DNA of 64,000 bases from Variovorax sp037204085 (GTDB lineage Bacteria > Pseudomonadota > Gammaproteobacteria > Burkholderiales > Burkholderiaceae_C), in NCBI RefSeq assembly GCF_037204085.1, contig NZ_JBBCBW010000022.1:1-64000 (forward strand), read 5' to 3'. The notes beneath the pieces were generated by a model. It saw only the letters and a program-made list of their open reading frames with translations. It made no database searches and was not told the DNA's origin. Below, in pieces: positions 43,973-53,074 of the stretch (its first letter is position 1; each line of letters begins with the position of its first letter). The translations under genes were made by a program, and so were the position numbers.

Positions 43973-45052
43973 ATGCCGATGCGTCCTCTTGCCAAGCCTT
44001 CCTTCTCTAAGCCGCTTGCCGCGGCCTTCGTGCTCGCGCTGGCCGCGCTGCTCGCCCCGCCCGCCGCACAGGCGCAGGAGCGGATCAAGCTCAAGGCCAT
44101 CGGCCAGCCGCTGGCCACCGGGCTGATCCAGAAGAACAAGGAACAGCCTTTCTTCGAGAACTTTGCGGCACGCACCGGATTGCCGATCGACGTCGACTAC
44201 AAGCCCATCGACACGCTGGGCATCAAGGACACCGAGCAGCTGCGGGTGATGAAGGCGGGCCTGTTCGACATCGTCTCGCTGCGCGTGTCGCAGAACTCGC
44301 GCGACGAGCCGACGATCCTGGGCCTCGACCTGGTTGGCGCCGCGCCTGACTACGCCACCGGCCGCAAGGTGGCCAAGGCCTATTTCGACACGGTCGATGC
44401 GCGGCTGCAGCAGCAGTTCAACGTGAAGCTGCTCGGCGTGTGGCCCTTCGGCCCGCAGATCCTGTTCTGCAAGAAGCCGATCGCCTCGCTGGCCGACATC
44501 AAGGGCATGAAGGTGCGCGTGTACGACCAGAACCTGGCCAAGTTCATCGAGATGGTGGGCGGCACGCCGGTGCCGGTGTCGTTTGCCGACACGCACCAGT
44601 CGCTGTCGCTCGGCGTGGTCGACTGCGCCATCACCGGGCCGAGCTCGGCCAACTCGGCCGGCTGGCCCGAGGTCACGACCCACCAGCTGGCCATCGGCTT
44701 CCAGATGGCGCTCAACGGCTACGGCATGACGATGAAGTCGTGGAACGCGCTCAAACCCGACCAGCAGGCCAAGCTCAAGGCGGCCTTCGACGGCCTGACC
44801 GAAGAGGTGTGGAAGTACTCCGAAGAGCTGTTCCGCGACGCGCTGAACTGCAACGCCGGCAAGGACCCGTGCACCACCGGCAAGAAGTTCAAGCTGGTCG
44901 ACGTGCCGGTCACCCCGGCCGACCTCGAGCTGGTGCGCGGCGCGGTCGGCAAGGTGTCGCTGCCGGTGTGGGCCGAGGTCTGCGACAAGTCGAACCCGGG
45001 CTGTTCCAAGGGCTGGCAGGCCACCGTGGCACCGGTGCTGGGGCTCAAGTGA
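43973..45052 (+). CDS. TRAP transporter solute-binding protein (DctP type), first copy
   Basis: A 359-residue periplasmic receptor with a signal peptide of about 34 residues (cleaved near AQAQE). The ligand Arg is in MKVRVYDQN, and GVVDCAITGPSSANSAGWPE is the TRAP signature around the substrate pocket. The ATG at 43973 follows CCAGGAGA. It overlaps the small permease start (GTGA). A second receptor of the same subfamily is encoded after the large permease. The substrate is unknown; cluster context suggests an acid or amide derived from a ring-opened ureide or imide. Confidence 0.93.
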   Translation: MPMRPLAKPSFSKPLAAAFVLALAALLAPPAAQAQERIKLKAIGQPLATGLIQKNKEQPFFENFAARTGLPIDVDYKPIDTLGIKDTEQLRVMKAGLFDIVSLRVSQNSRDEPTILGLDLVGAAPDYATGRKVAKAYFDTVDARLQQQFNVKLLGVWPFGPQILFCKKPIASLADIKGMKVRVYDQNLAKFIEMVGGTPVPVSFADTHQSLSLGVVDCAITGPSSANSAGWPEVTTHQLAIGFQMALNGYGMTMKSWNALKPDQQAKLKAAFDGLTEEVWKYSEELFRDALNCNAGKDPCTTGKKFKLVDVPVTPADLELVRGAVGKVSLPVWAEVCDKSNPGCSKGWQATVAPVLGLK

Positions 45053-45723
45053 GCAGCGCGGCCATGAGCGAGCGGCCGCAGCCCACCGCCGCATTGCCTG
45101 AAGCAGCGCCGGCCGCGCCGCGGCGCATCGACTTCAAGACGCGCGTGGAGACCGTGCTGGCCACCATCTTCGGCGCGATCTTCCTCGGCCTGTCGCTCAT
45201 CGTGACCGTCGAAACCGCCGCGCGCAAGCTGTTCAACATCTCGCTGCAGGGTGCGGACGAGCTCGGCGGCTATGCGCTCGCGGTGGGCTCGACCATTGCC
45301 TTCAGCCTTGCGCTCATGGGCCGCAACCACATTCGCGTCGACGTGTTCCACGAGAAATTTCCGGCCCGCGTGCAGGCGCTGCTGAACTGGATCTCGGCGG
45401 TGTCGCTGGCCGCTCTGGCGGTGTTCATCGGCTGGGTGGCGTTCAAGGTGATCGGCGACACCATGGCCTACCGCAGCACCGCGCAGACGCCATGGGCCAC
45501 GCCGCTGATCATTCCGCAGGGCGTGTGGTACGGCGGGCTCGTGATTTTTGCGCTCGTGGCCTGCGGGCTCGCGCTGCGCGCCACCCGGCTGCTGCTTCGC
45601 GGCGACATCGCGGCGCTGAACGCCGACTTCCACCCCAAGAGCGCGAAGGAAGAGCTGAAGGAAGAGCTCGACGACCTCGCGGTGCGCCAGGCACCGCAGC
45701 CCGGCGGAGGAAGCCAGCCATGA
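45049..45723 (+). CDS. TRAP transporter small permease (DctQ type)
   Basis: A 224-residue protein from a GTG at 45049 that overlaps the receptor stop by 4 bases; the ATG at 45064 is an alternative. Four hydrophobic helices follow a Pro/Ala-rich 25-residue tail, with ADELGGYALAVGSTIAFSLALMGRNHIRVDVF as the DctQ core. The C-terminal 45 residues are charged and face the cytoplasm. It stops in ATGA overlap with the large permease. It pairs with DctM to make the sodium-driven membrane unit. Confidence 0.92.
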   Translation: MSSAAMSERPQPTAALPEAAPAAPRRIDFKTRVETVLATIFGAIFLGLSLIVTVETAARKLFNISLQGADELGGYALAVGSTIAFSLALMGRNHIRVDVFHEKFPARVQALLNWISAVSLAALAVFIGWVAFKVIGDTMAYRSTAQTPWATPLIIPQGVWYGGLVIFALVACGLALRATRLLLRGDIAALNADFHPKSAKEELKEELDDLAVRQAPQPGGGSQP

Positions 45724-47012
45724 ACCTCTTCGTCATAGGACTCGCGTTCTTCGCGATGCTCGGCATGATGCTGGCCGGCCTGCCGATTGCCGTGTCGATG
45801 GCGCTGGTGGGCATCGTCGGCGGCATCGCGGCCTACGGCGCGCCGTTCATGGACTCGATCGCGCCCGTGGTCTGGGGCGTGCAGAACGAGAACCTGCTGA
45901 CCTCGGTGCCGCTGTTCGTGCTGCTCGGCGAACTGCTGCTGCGCTCGGGCATTGCCGACCGCATGTACATCGCGCTGTCGGCCTGGCTCGGCCGCCTGCC
46001 CGGCGGGCTGCTGCACACCAACATCGGCAGCTGCGCGCTGTTCGCGGCCACCTCGGGTTCGTCGGTGGCCACCGCGGCCACGGTGGGCACGGTGGCGCTG
46101 CCTTCGCTGCACCGGCGCGGCTACTCGATGCGCGCCTCGCTCGGCAGCCTGGCCGCCGGCGGCACGCTGGGCATTCTGATTCCGCCCAGCGTGAACATGA
46201 TCGTGTACGGCTCCCTCACCAACAACTCGATCGGCAAGCTGTTCATCGCGGGCATCATCCCGGGCCTGCTCCTGACCGGTCTCTTCATGCTGTGGATCGC
46301 GGGCTCCAGCCTGGCGAGCGGCAACGCGATGCGCGAGGCCAAGGTGCCGCTGAATGACCGCATCCGCGCGCTGGTGCACCTGGTGCCGCCGGCGGTGGTG
46401 TTCGGCATTGTGATGGGCAGCCTCTACTTCGGCATTGCCACCGCGGCCGAGAGCGCCGCGCTGGGCGTGATTGCGGCGCTGGGCTTCGTGCTGCATTCGG
46501 GCAAGCTGAGCTGGGAGCTGATGCGCAACTGCTTCGTCTCGACCGCGCGCGTGAGCGGCATGATCCTGCTGATCGTGGTGGCGGCCTTCGTGCTGAACCT
46601 GACGGTGAGCCTCACCGGCGTGGCCGAGGCCATGACCAAGTGGGTCTCGGGCCTGGGCCTGTCGGCCACGGGGCTGATCCTGGCGCTGATGGTGTTCTAC
46701 CTGGTGCTCGGCATGTTCATGGACGTGCTGTCGATGCAGGTGGCAACCATTCCCATCACCTACCCGATCGCCACCGCGCTGGGCGTCGACCCGATCTGGT
46801 TCGGCATCTTCATCGTGCTGATGTGCGAGCTCGGGCTCATCACACCGCCGGTGGGCATGAACCTTTTCGTGGTGCACGGCATCCGGCCCGACAAGGGCGG
46901 CATCGAGGACGCGATATGGGGCGCACTGCCCTATGCGCTGATCATGATCCTGTTCACCCTGCTGCTCCTGGCCGTGCCGCAGCTGGTGACCTGGCTGCCG
47001 GGACGCATGTGA
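45720..47012 (+). CDS. TRAP transporter large permease (DctM type)
   Basis: A 430-residue polytopic membrane protein of the ion-transporter superfamily, about 12 helices. AATSGSSVATAATVGTVALPSL, GTLGILIPPSVNMIVYG and GLITPPVGMNLFVVHGI are conserved sodium and substrate hairpin loops. It starts and ends in one- to four-base overlaps (ATGA with the small permease, TGATG with the second receptor), so Q, M and the second P are co-translated. Confidence 0.95.
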   Translation: MNLFVIGLAFFAMLGMMLAGLPIAVSMALVGIVGGIAAYGAPFMDSIAPVVWGVQNENLLTSVPLFVLLGELLLRSGIADRMYIALSAWLGRLPGGLLHTNIGSCALFAATSGSSVATAATVGTVALPSLHRRGYSMRASLGSLAAGGTLGILIPPSVNMIVYGSLTNNSIGKLFIAGIIPGLLLTGLFMLWIAGSSLASGNAMREAKVPLNDRIRALVHLVPPAVVFGIVMGSLYFGIATAAESAALGVIAALGFVLHSGKLSWELMRNCFVSTARVSGMILLIVVAAFVLNLTVSLTGVAEAMTKWVSGLGLSATGLILALMVFYLVLGMFMDVLSMQVATIPITYPIATALGVDPIWFGIFIVLMCELGLITPPVGMNLFVVHGIRPDKGGIEDAIWGALPYALIMILFTLLLLAVPQLVTWLPGRM

Positions 47013-48055
47013 TGATGAAGAAACTCAAGCCCGTTCTCGTTGCCGCGGCCGCCCTCGCCCTGGCGCTGCCCGCGCCGGCCCAGAACGCACGGCTGCGCGT
47101 GGCCGGCAGCCTGGTGTCCGGCGGCCAGATCCAGCAGCACAAGGAGCAGCCGTTCTTCGAGAACTTCGCGAAGAACACCGGCCTGCCGATCGATGCCGAC
47201 TACAAGCCGCTCGACGTGCTCGGCATGAAAGACGCCGACAGCCTGCGCGTGCTCAAGTCGGGGCTGTTCGACATCGTGGCGCTGCGGCTCGCGCAGGTCT
47301 CGCGCGACGATCCGTTCCTGCTCGGCCCCGACATCGTCGGCCTCTCGACCGACTACGACACCGCGCGCAAGGTGGTCGATGCTTACCGCGCGCCCCTCGA
47401 CACGCGGCTGCAGGAGCGCCATGACGCCAAGCTGCTGGGCACCTATCCGTTCGGCCCGCAGATCATGTTCTGCAAGACCCCGATTGCGGGCCTTGCCGAT
47501 CTCAAGGGCAAGAAGGTGCGGGTCAGCGACCAGTCGCTCGCGCGCTTCATCGAGCGGCTCGACGGCATTCCGGTGGCGCTGGCTTTCACCGAGACGCAGC
47601 AGGCGCTGGAGCGTGGCGTGGTCGACTGCGCCATCACCGGGCCGAGCTCCGCCAACTCGGCCGGCTGGCCCGAGGTGACCACGCATGTCATGCCGATCGG
47701 CTTCCAGATCCACTTCGTCGCCTATGCCATCAGCCTGAAGAAGTGGAATGCGCTGCCGCCCGCGCAGCAAGCCAGGATGACGGCCGCCTTCCAGCAGTTG
47801 GAGGCCGACACCTGGGCTTATTCGCGCGAGCTGTGGGACGACGCCTCGCGCTGCAACGTGGGGCGCGAGCCGTGCAAGCTCGGCAAGCGCTACGCCATGA
47901 AGGAAGTGCCGGTGAAGCCGGCCGACCAGAAGCTGGTGCGCGATGCGGTCGGCGCAGTTTCGCTGCCGCTGTGGGCGGAGGTTTGCGACAAGTCCTACGA
48001 CAAGTGCTCGGCCATCTGGAAGCAGGTTGTCGCGCCGGTGGTGGGCCTCCGGTAA
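47012..48055 (+). CDS. TRAP transporter solute-binding protein (DctP type), second copy
   Basis: A 347-residue receptor with a signal peptide of about 23 residues (cleaved near APAQNA). It is a clear paralogue of the first receptor: KEQPFFENFA, TGLPID and GVVDCAITGPSSANSAGWPEVTTH are shared almost exactly. Ligand Arg is in KKVRVSDQS. A one-base overlap with the large permease gene and a 7-base gap to the amidase put it inside the operon. Two receptors for one permease would broaden substrate range. The gene may have arisen by tandem duplication around the permease genes. Confidence 0.93.
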   Translation: MMKKLKPVLVAAAALALALPAPAQNARLRVAGSLVSGGQIQQHKEQPFFENFAKNTGLPIDADYKPLDVLGMKDADSLRVLKSGLFDIVALRLAQVSRDDPFLLGPDIVGLSTDYDTARKVVDAYRAPLDTRLQERHDAKLLGTYPFGPQIMFCKTPIAGLADLKGKKVRVSDQSLARFIERLDGIPVALAFTETQQALERGVVDCAITGPSSANSAGWPEVTTHVMPIGFQIHFVAYAISLKKWNALPPAQQARMTAAFQQLEADTWAYSRELWDDASRCNVGREPCKLGKRYAMKEVPVKPADQKLVRDAVGAVSLPLWAEVCDKSYDKCSAIWKQVVAPVVGLR

Positions 48056-48062
48056 GCGCACG

Positions 48063-49442
48063 ATGAAAGCACTCTGGCAACTCACGGCGGCCCAGCTCGC
48101 CGAAGGTTTTGGCGCCGGCGCCTTCACGCCGGACCAGGCGCTCGCAGCTTGCCTGGCACGCAGCGCCGAAGTGAACCCGCGGCTCAATGCGCTGGTCGCG
48201 CTCGACGCCGAAGGCGCGGCCGAGGCCGCCGCGCAAAGCACCGCGCGCTGGCGCTCGGGCCGTGCGCTCGGCGCGCTCGACGGCGTGCCGGCCACCATCA
48301 AGGACAACCTGCAGGTGCGCGGCCTGCCCACGCACTGGGGCAGCCGCGCGCTGGCGGGCTTCGTCGCCGAGCGCGACGAGCTCCCGGTGGCGCGGCTGCG
48401 CGAGGCCGGCGCGGTGATCTTCGGCAAGACCAACGTGCCCGAGTTCACGATGCAGGGCTACACCGGCAACCCGGTGTTCGGGCCCACCGGCAATCCGTGG
48501 AACCCGGCGCTCACGCCCGGCGGCTCCTCGGGCGGCGCGGTGGCGCTGGTGGCCGCGGGGGGCTGCCCGATCGCGCTGGGCACCGATGGCGGCGGTTCCA
48601 TACGCAGGCCCGCCTCGCACACCAACCTGGTCGGGCTCAAGCCCTCGCGCGGTCGCGTGCGGCGCGGCAACGGCCTGCCGCCGATCTTTCTGGACTTCGA
48701 GGTGGTGGGGCCGATGGCGCGCTGCGTAGACGACGTGGCCGCGGTGATGCGGGCGATTGCGCCGCGCGCCGAGGCCGATGCACCGCATGAAGCCAGGCCC
48801 GCACGCATCCTCTACCTGCCGCGCTTCGCGGACCACCCGGTGGACCCACGCATCGCGCGGCTGGTGGATGCCGCGGCCGACAACCTGGCCGCGCTCGGCC
48901 ACCAGGTCACGACGCTGCCGCGCTTCGAGTTGGCCGAGGCGGTGAACCAGCGTTGGCCGCTACTCGCGCAGGTGGGTCTGGCCTGGCTGGTGGACCATCC
49001 GCGCGAACTCTCGGCCCGCCCCTTCGATCCCGCGCTGTTCGGCCCCGCAATGCAGGCCAACACCGAAACCGGCCGCGCCGCCTCGGCGCGCGAGTTGTTC
49101 GAGCTGCTGTTCGAGGCCGAGCGCCTGCGCGGCGAACTCGCCGGCCTGTTCGAGCAGCACGACTTCCTGCTGACCCCCGCAACCGCGGCGCTGCCCTGGC
49201 CCGCGGCCGACACCCATCCGCCGCGCATCGACGGCCGCGAGGTCGGCCCGCGCGGCCACGCGGTGTTCGCCGGCTTCGTCAATGCCGTGGGCCTGCCCGC
49301 GATCGCGTTGCCCTGCGGCTTTGCCGAGGGCCTGCCGGTGGGGCTGCAGCTGGTCGCGCGCGAAGGCGGCGACAACGCGCTGCTGGCGCTGTCCCGCGAA
49401 TTCGAACGCGCGCATCCGTGGCAGCGCTTTCCCGCCCTGTGA
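48063..49442 (+). CDS. Amidase-signature-family enzyme (AtzE/GatA-like)
   Basis: A 459-residue amidase with the Ser-cisSer-Lys triad: Lys80 (ATIKDN), Ser155/156 (PGGSSGG) and nucleophile Ser179 (GTDGGGSI). It hydrolyses a carboxamide or carbamoyl-type bond. The family includes biuret hydrolase AtzE, aryl-acylamidases and half-amidases of cyclic imide pathways. It starts 7 bases after the second TRAP receptor and ends in GTGA overlap with the hydratase. A role in cleaving the open-chain product of the dihydropyrimidinase is inferred from position. Confidence 0.92.
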   Translation: MKALWQLTAAQLAEGFGAGAFTPDQALAACLARSAEVNPRLNALVALDAEGAAEAAAQSTARWRSGRALGALDGVPATIKDNLQVRGLPTHWGSRALAGFVAERDELPVARLREAGAVIFGKTNVPEFTMQGYTGNPVFGPTGNPWNPALTPGGSSGGAVALVAAGGCPIALGTDGGGSIRRPASHTNLVGLKPSRGRVRRGNGLPPIFLDFEVVGPMARCVDDVAAVMRAIAPRAEADAPHEARPARILYLPRFADHPVDPRIARLVDAAADNLAALGHQVTTLPRFELAEAVNQRWPLLAQVGLAWLVDHPRELSARPFDPALFGPAMQANTETGRAASARELFELLFEAERLRGELAGLFEQHDFLLTPATAALPWPAADTHPPRIDGREVGPRGHAVFAGFVNAVGLPAIALPCGFAEGLPVGLQLVAREGGDNALLALSREFERAHPWQRFPAL

Positions 49443-50203
49443 GCGCGACGGCCGGCGGCCTTGCGCCGGCCAGCGCCGCGCACGCCCTGTGCCTCGCGCG
49501 GCGCGAGGGGCGGCGCGTACCCTCCACGCTGCTGCAGCCGGCCAGCCGCGCCGAGGCCTATGCCATCCAGGACGCCACGCTGGCGGCAATCGGCCCGGCC
49601 GGCGGCTGGAAGGTCGGCGCCCGGGCACCCGGCCACGAGCCCACCTGCGCACCGCTGCCGGCCGAGGGGCTGCTGCCCGATGGCGTGCGACTGCAGGGCC
49701 CGGCATGGCGGCTGCGCGGCATCGAGGCCGAGATCGGCTTCCAGCTCGGCACCGACCTGCCGCCGCGCCCCACGCCCTACACGCTGGCCGATGTGGCAGG
49801 CGCCGTCGAATCGGTGCTGCCGGTGATCGAGATCGTCGAGACCCGGCTGGCCGACTGGTTCGGCGCCGATGCCAACGCCCTGCTGGCCGACCTGCTGAGC
49901 CATGGCGCGCTGGTGCTGGGCCGCCGCCAGCCGTTCGCACCGGCCTGGTTCGACCTGCGGCGCGCAGAGGCCGCCGTGCATTTCGACGGGCAGACCGTCG
50001 CGCGCACCGTGGGCGGGCATCCGAGCCCCAACGCGGGCGCGCTGCTGGTGTGGCTTGCCAACCATTGCGCCGCGCGCGACGGCGGGCTCAAGGCAGGGCA
50101 GATCGTCACCAGCGGCTCGTGCACCGGCATGCTGTTCGCCTCGGCGGGCACGGCCGTGCGCGTGGAAATCGGCGAACTGGCGCCTGTGGCCCTTTCGTTC
50201 TGA
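49439..50203 (+). CDS. 2-keto-4-pentenoate hydratase / FAH-superfamily protein
   Basis: A 254-residue enzyme from a GTG at 49439. GIEAEIGFQLG and VLPVIEIVETRLADW hold the two Glu metal ligands of the MhpD-type hydratases and decarboxylases (hydrate an enol acid or decarboxylate an oxo-dienoate). The C-terminal TSGSCTGM is the usual last active-site loop. It ends the catabolic operon. Its presence suggests that the route yields a 2-oxo-enoic acid, not just a simple dicarboxylate. Confidence 0.88.
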   Translation: MSATAGGLAPASAAHALCLARREGRRVPSTLLQPASRAEAYAIQDATLAAIGPAGGWKVGARAPGHEPTCAPLPAEGLLPDGVRLQGPAWRLRGIEAEIGFQLGTDLPPRPTPYTLADVAGAVESVLPVIEIVETRLADWFGADANALLADLLSHGALVLGRRQPFAPAWFDLRRAEAAVHFDGQTVARTVGGHPSPNAGALLVWLANHCAARDGGLKAGQIVTSGSCTGMLFASAGTAVRVEIGELAPVALSF

Positions 50204-50286
50204 CATCGTTCGCGTGCGCCACTGCGGCCGGAACCCATGTCCGGAAACAGCGAGCGTCGCAGCCACGCCGGCAGCACACTGGCCGC

Positions 50287-51000
50287 ATGCCGATCTCTAC
50301 CGAACAATCTGTCGCGGCCCTCGACTGGCCGCGCATCGAAACCGAACTCGCCACGCGCGGCTGCGCCACGACGGGTGTGCTGTTCAGCCCCAAGGAATGC
50401 GCCGCACTTACTGCGCTCTACGACGAGCCCGGTCATTTCCGCAGCCGCGTGGTAATGCAGCGCCACGGCTTCGGCCAGGGCGAGTATCAGTATTTCGCCA
50501 ACCCGCTGCCACCCTTGCTCGCCGGGTGGCGCAGCGCCCTCTACGAGCGGCTGGCACCTCTTGCCAACGCGTGGGCCGCGGCCATGGGCCAGCCGGCCGC
50601 CTACCCGGCGGACCACGCCTCCTACCTCGCGCGCTGCCATGCGGCGGGCCAGTTGCGCCCCACGCCGCTGCTGCTTCGCTACGAGGAGGGCGACTACAAC
50701 TGCCTGCACCAGGACCTGTATGGCGACCTGCAGTTTCCGCTGCAACTCACGGTGCTGCTGAGCCGGCCGGGGGAAGACTTCACGGGCGGCGAATTCGTGC
50801 TGACCGAGCAGCGGCCACGCATGCAGTCGCGCGCCGAGGTGGTGTCGCTCGCGCAGGGCGAGGCGGTGATCTTCGCGGTGAACCAGCGGCCGGTGGCGGG
50901 CACGCGCGGCACCTACCGCGTGACGATGCGGCACGGCGTGAGCCGCGTGCGCTCCGGGCGGCGCCACACACTCGGAATTATTTTTCACGACGCGCGCTGA
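50287..51000 (+). CDS. 2-oxoglutarate/Fe(II)-dependent oxygenase
   Basis: A 237-residue enzyme of the prolyl-hydroxylase-like group. The facial triad is His141-x-Asp143 (CLHQDLYG) and His216 (RHGVSR), with Arg225 or Arg226 (RRHTLGI) to hold 2-oxoglutarate. FPLQLTVLLSRPGEDFTGGEFVLTEQ is the double-stranded-helix core. It is an orphan gene between the catabolic operon and the cyclase, so the substrate (protein, nucleic acid or small molecule) cannot be told. Confidence 0.9.
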   Translation: MPISTEQSVAALDWPRIETELATRGCATTGVLFSPKECAALTALYDEPGHFRSRVVMQRHGFGQGEYQYFANPLPPLLAGWRSALYERLAPLANAWAAAMGQPAAYPADHASYLARCHAAGQLRPTPLLLRYEEGDYNCLHQDLYGDLQFPLQLTVLLSRPGEDFTGGEFVLTEQRPRMQSRAEVVSLAQGEAVIFAVNQRPVAGTRGTYRVTMRHGVSRVRSGRRHTLGIIFHDAR

Positions 51001-51073
51001 CCCAAATAGTTCCCGTGCGGCGCGGAAGTGTTGCGGCAGCCGCGAAATCCTGCACACCTCCAATGAAAACTTA

Positions 51074-51123
51074 AGTGCGTTAGTAGCGCACTGCACACTT
51101 ACGCTGACACCTGTTAGCGCACT
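51074..51123. promoter_or_regulatory. Dyad plus third half-site upstream of the adenylyl cyclase
   Basis: AGTGCG (51074-51079) and CGCACT (51087-51092) form a dyad with a 7-base spacer, and CGCACT recurs at 51118-51123. They lie 53-102 bases before the GTG of the cyclase gene. A specific regulator is not known. Confidence 0.4.
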
Positions 51124-51175
51124 CAACGCAAAATGACCGCTGCATTCCTCGACGCCGCAGCCGTCTTTTGCTTCT

Positions 51176-53074
51176 GTGGAGACAACACCAACACCGCCAA
51201 GGGCCACGGGCCCCTATCGCAAGCCGCGCCGCTTCAGAGTGGACGTGGGCACCGTCGTCAGCGCCGTTGCCCTGAGCCAGTCGCTGCTGCTGGTGGCGCT
51301 GGGGTACTGGGGCTCGCAGCGTTTGGTCTCCAGCATCGGCCAATCGGCCCACAAGGCAAACCACGACCGCACCGAAGACAAGGTGCTCGCCTTCCTGGCC
51401 AAGACCGAATCGGTGGTGGGCGCAATCAGCGACTCGCCCAACCTGCGCCCCGCGGGTGACAACTCCGGCCAGACCGCCGAACTGCTGTGGACGCTGCTGC
51501 AGCAATCGCCCGAGCTCGACAGCACCTACGTCGCCAACAACGACGGGCAGATGCTGATGGTGTTGCGCTATCCGGCGCTGGCGGTGCGGCAGATTTCGCG
51601 CGGGCCGGCTTTCACCACGGAAACATGGCAGTACAAGCCCGCCTCCGATGCGCCGGGCGACGTGCGGCAACGCTACGGCACGACGCGCATCGAGGCTTAC
51701 CGCAGCAGCTACGACCCGACGCAGCGCAGCTGGTACCTGCAGGCCCGCCAGGCCAAGGGCCCGATCTGGACCCAGCCCTACGTTTTTGCCGCCGCGCAGG
51801 AGCTGGGCGTGACCTATGCGCTGCCAAGCAGGCGCGGCCCGGACGAAGGCAGCGACGGCGCCATGATCGTGGCGGGCGACGTGTCGCTGGGGCGGTTGTC
51901 CGAATTCGTGCGCCTTTTCAGCAGCGGCAGCGGGCAAGGCAACAGCGCATTGCTGAGCGCCGACTATCAAGTGCTCGCCCGCAGCGACGTGCCGGGCGTG
52001 GTCCGCGAACTGGCACCGGCCAAGGGCGGCATTCTCGGCGCGCTGCACGAGCACATGGTTGCCGACGGCCTTGCGGCCGGACCGCACGACACCAGCTTTT
52101 CGATCGCGTTCGATGGCAAGCGCTATCTGGTGCAGCACTCGCGCATTCCGTCCACCGGCTGGCAGCTGGTGAGCTGGGTGCCCGAAGACATGCTGCTGGG
52201 CGGCCTGCAGCGCGCCGTGCTGTGGGGGCTGCTGCTGGCCGTGATTTTCCTGGCGGCGACGCTCCTGCTGTCGCTGCGGCTCTCCAAGCTGGTCACGGCG
52301 CCGGTCGAGAACCTGTCGCGCATCGCGCGGCGCATCGGCTTGCTGGAGCTGGACAACCTGCCGCGCGAACCGAGCCGGGTGCTCGAAATCCAGCACCTGG
52401 ACCAGGCCTTGGACGAATCGGCGCGAAGCCTCAAGGCGTTCAGCAAGTTCGTGCCGGTCGACGTGATCAACCGGCTCATTGCCGAAGGCCACACGCTGGC
52501 GCCCAGCGGATCGCCGCGCCGCATTGCCGTGATGTTCACCGATGTCGAGGGCTTTACCCGCATCTCGGAATCGCTCGAACCCGATGTGCTGGTGGGCATG
52601 CTGACCGAGTACTTCAATCTTGCGGCGCGCGTGTTCGCGCAGCACGGCGGCGTGATCGACAAGTTCATCGGCGACGGCATCATGGTGCTGTGGGGCGCAC
52701 CCGCGGACCTGCGCGACGCGGAGTACCAGGCCTGCACGGCGGCGCTTCAGCTGCATGCCGAAATGGGCGAGCTCAACCGCAAGTGGCGCGCCGAAGGGCT
52801 GCCCGAATTCCGCACGCGCATCGGCATTCACACGGGCGTGGTGATTGCCGGCGTGCTCGGGTCGAACGACCGCCTGGCCTACACCGCCTTTGGCGACGTG
52901 ATCAACGTGGCGAGCCGCATCGAGGGCATCAACAAGCAGCTGGGCACGCAAACGCTGGTGTCGGAGGCCACCTATGAGGCGCTGCGCGGGCGGCTGCGCA
53001 CGCGCCGCATCGAGGAAGATGCGGAAATTCGCGGGCGCCGCACGCGCATGGTGCTCTACGAACTGCTGGCCTGA
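51176..53074 (+). CDS. Membrane-anchored adenylyl cyclase with extracytoplasmic sensor
   Basis: A 632-residue protein from a GTG at 51176. TM1 at about 27-47, a periplasmic dCache-like sensor (about 60-345; WYLQARQAKGPIWTQPY is typical), TM2 at about 348-368, a HAMP-like linker and a class III cyclase domain (about 448-600). Metal Asp456 and Asp500, Lys496 and Asp574 for ATP selection, and Asn577-x3-Arg581 are all present, so it should make cAMP. Its 3' end overlaps the convergent acetoacetyl-CoA synthetase gene by 19 bases. Confidence 0.93.
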   Translation: METTPTPPRATGPYRKPRRFRVDVGTVVSAVALSQSLLLVALGYWGSQRLVSSIGQSAHKANHDRTEDKVLAFLAKTESVVGAISDSPNLRPAGDNSGQTAELLWTLLQQSPELDSTYVANNDGQMLMVLRYPALAVRQISRGPAFTTETWQYKPASDAPGDVRQRYGTTRIEAYRSSYDPTQRSWYLQARQAKGPIWTQPYVFAAAQELGVTYALPSRRGPDEGSDGAMIVAGDVSLGRLSEFVRLFSSGSGQGNSALLSADYQVLARSDVPGVVRELAPAKGGILGALHEHMVADGLAAGPHDTSFSIAFDGKRYLVQHSRIPSTGWQLVSWVPEDMLLGGLQRAVLWGLLLAVIFLAATLLLSLRLSKLVTAPVENLSRIARRIGLLELDNLPREPSRVLEIQHLDQALDESARSLKAFSKFVPVDVINRLIAEGHTLAPSGSPRRIAVMFTDVEGFTRISESLEPDVLVGMLTEYFNLAARVFAQHGGVIDKFIGDGIMVLWGAPADLRDAEYQACTAALQLHAEMGELNRKWRAEGLPEFRTRIGIHTGVVIAGVLGSNDRLAYTAFGDVINVASRIEGINKQLGTQTLVSEATYEALRGRLRTRRIEEDAEIRGRRTRMVLYELLA

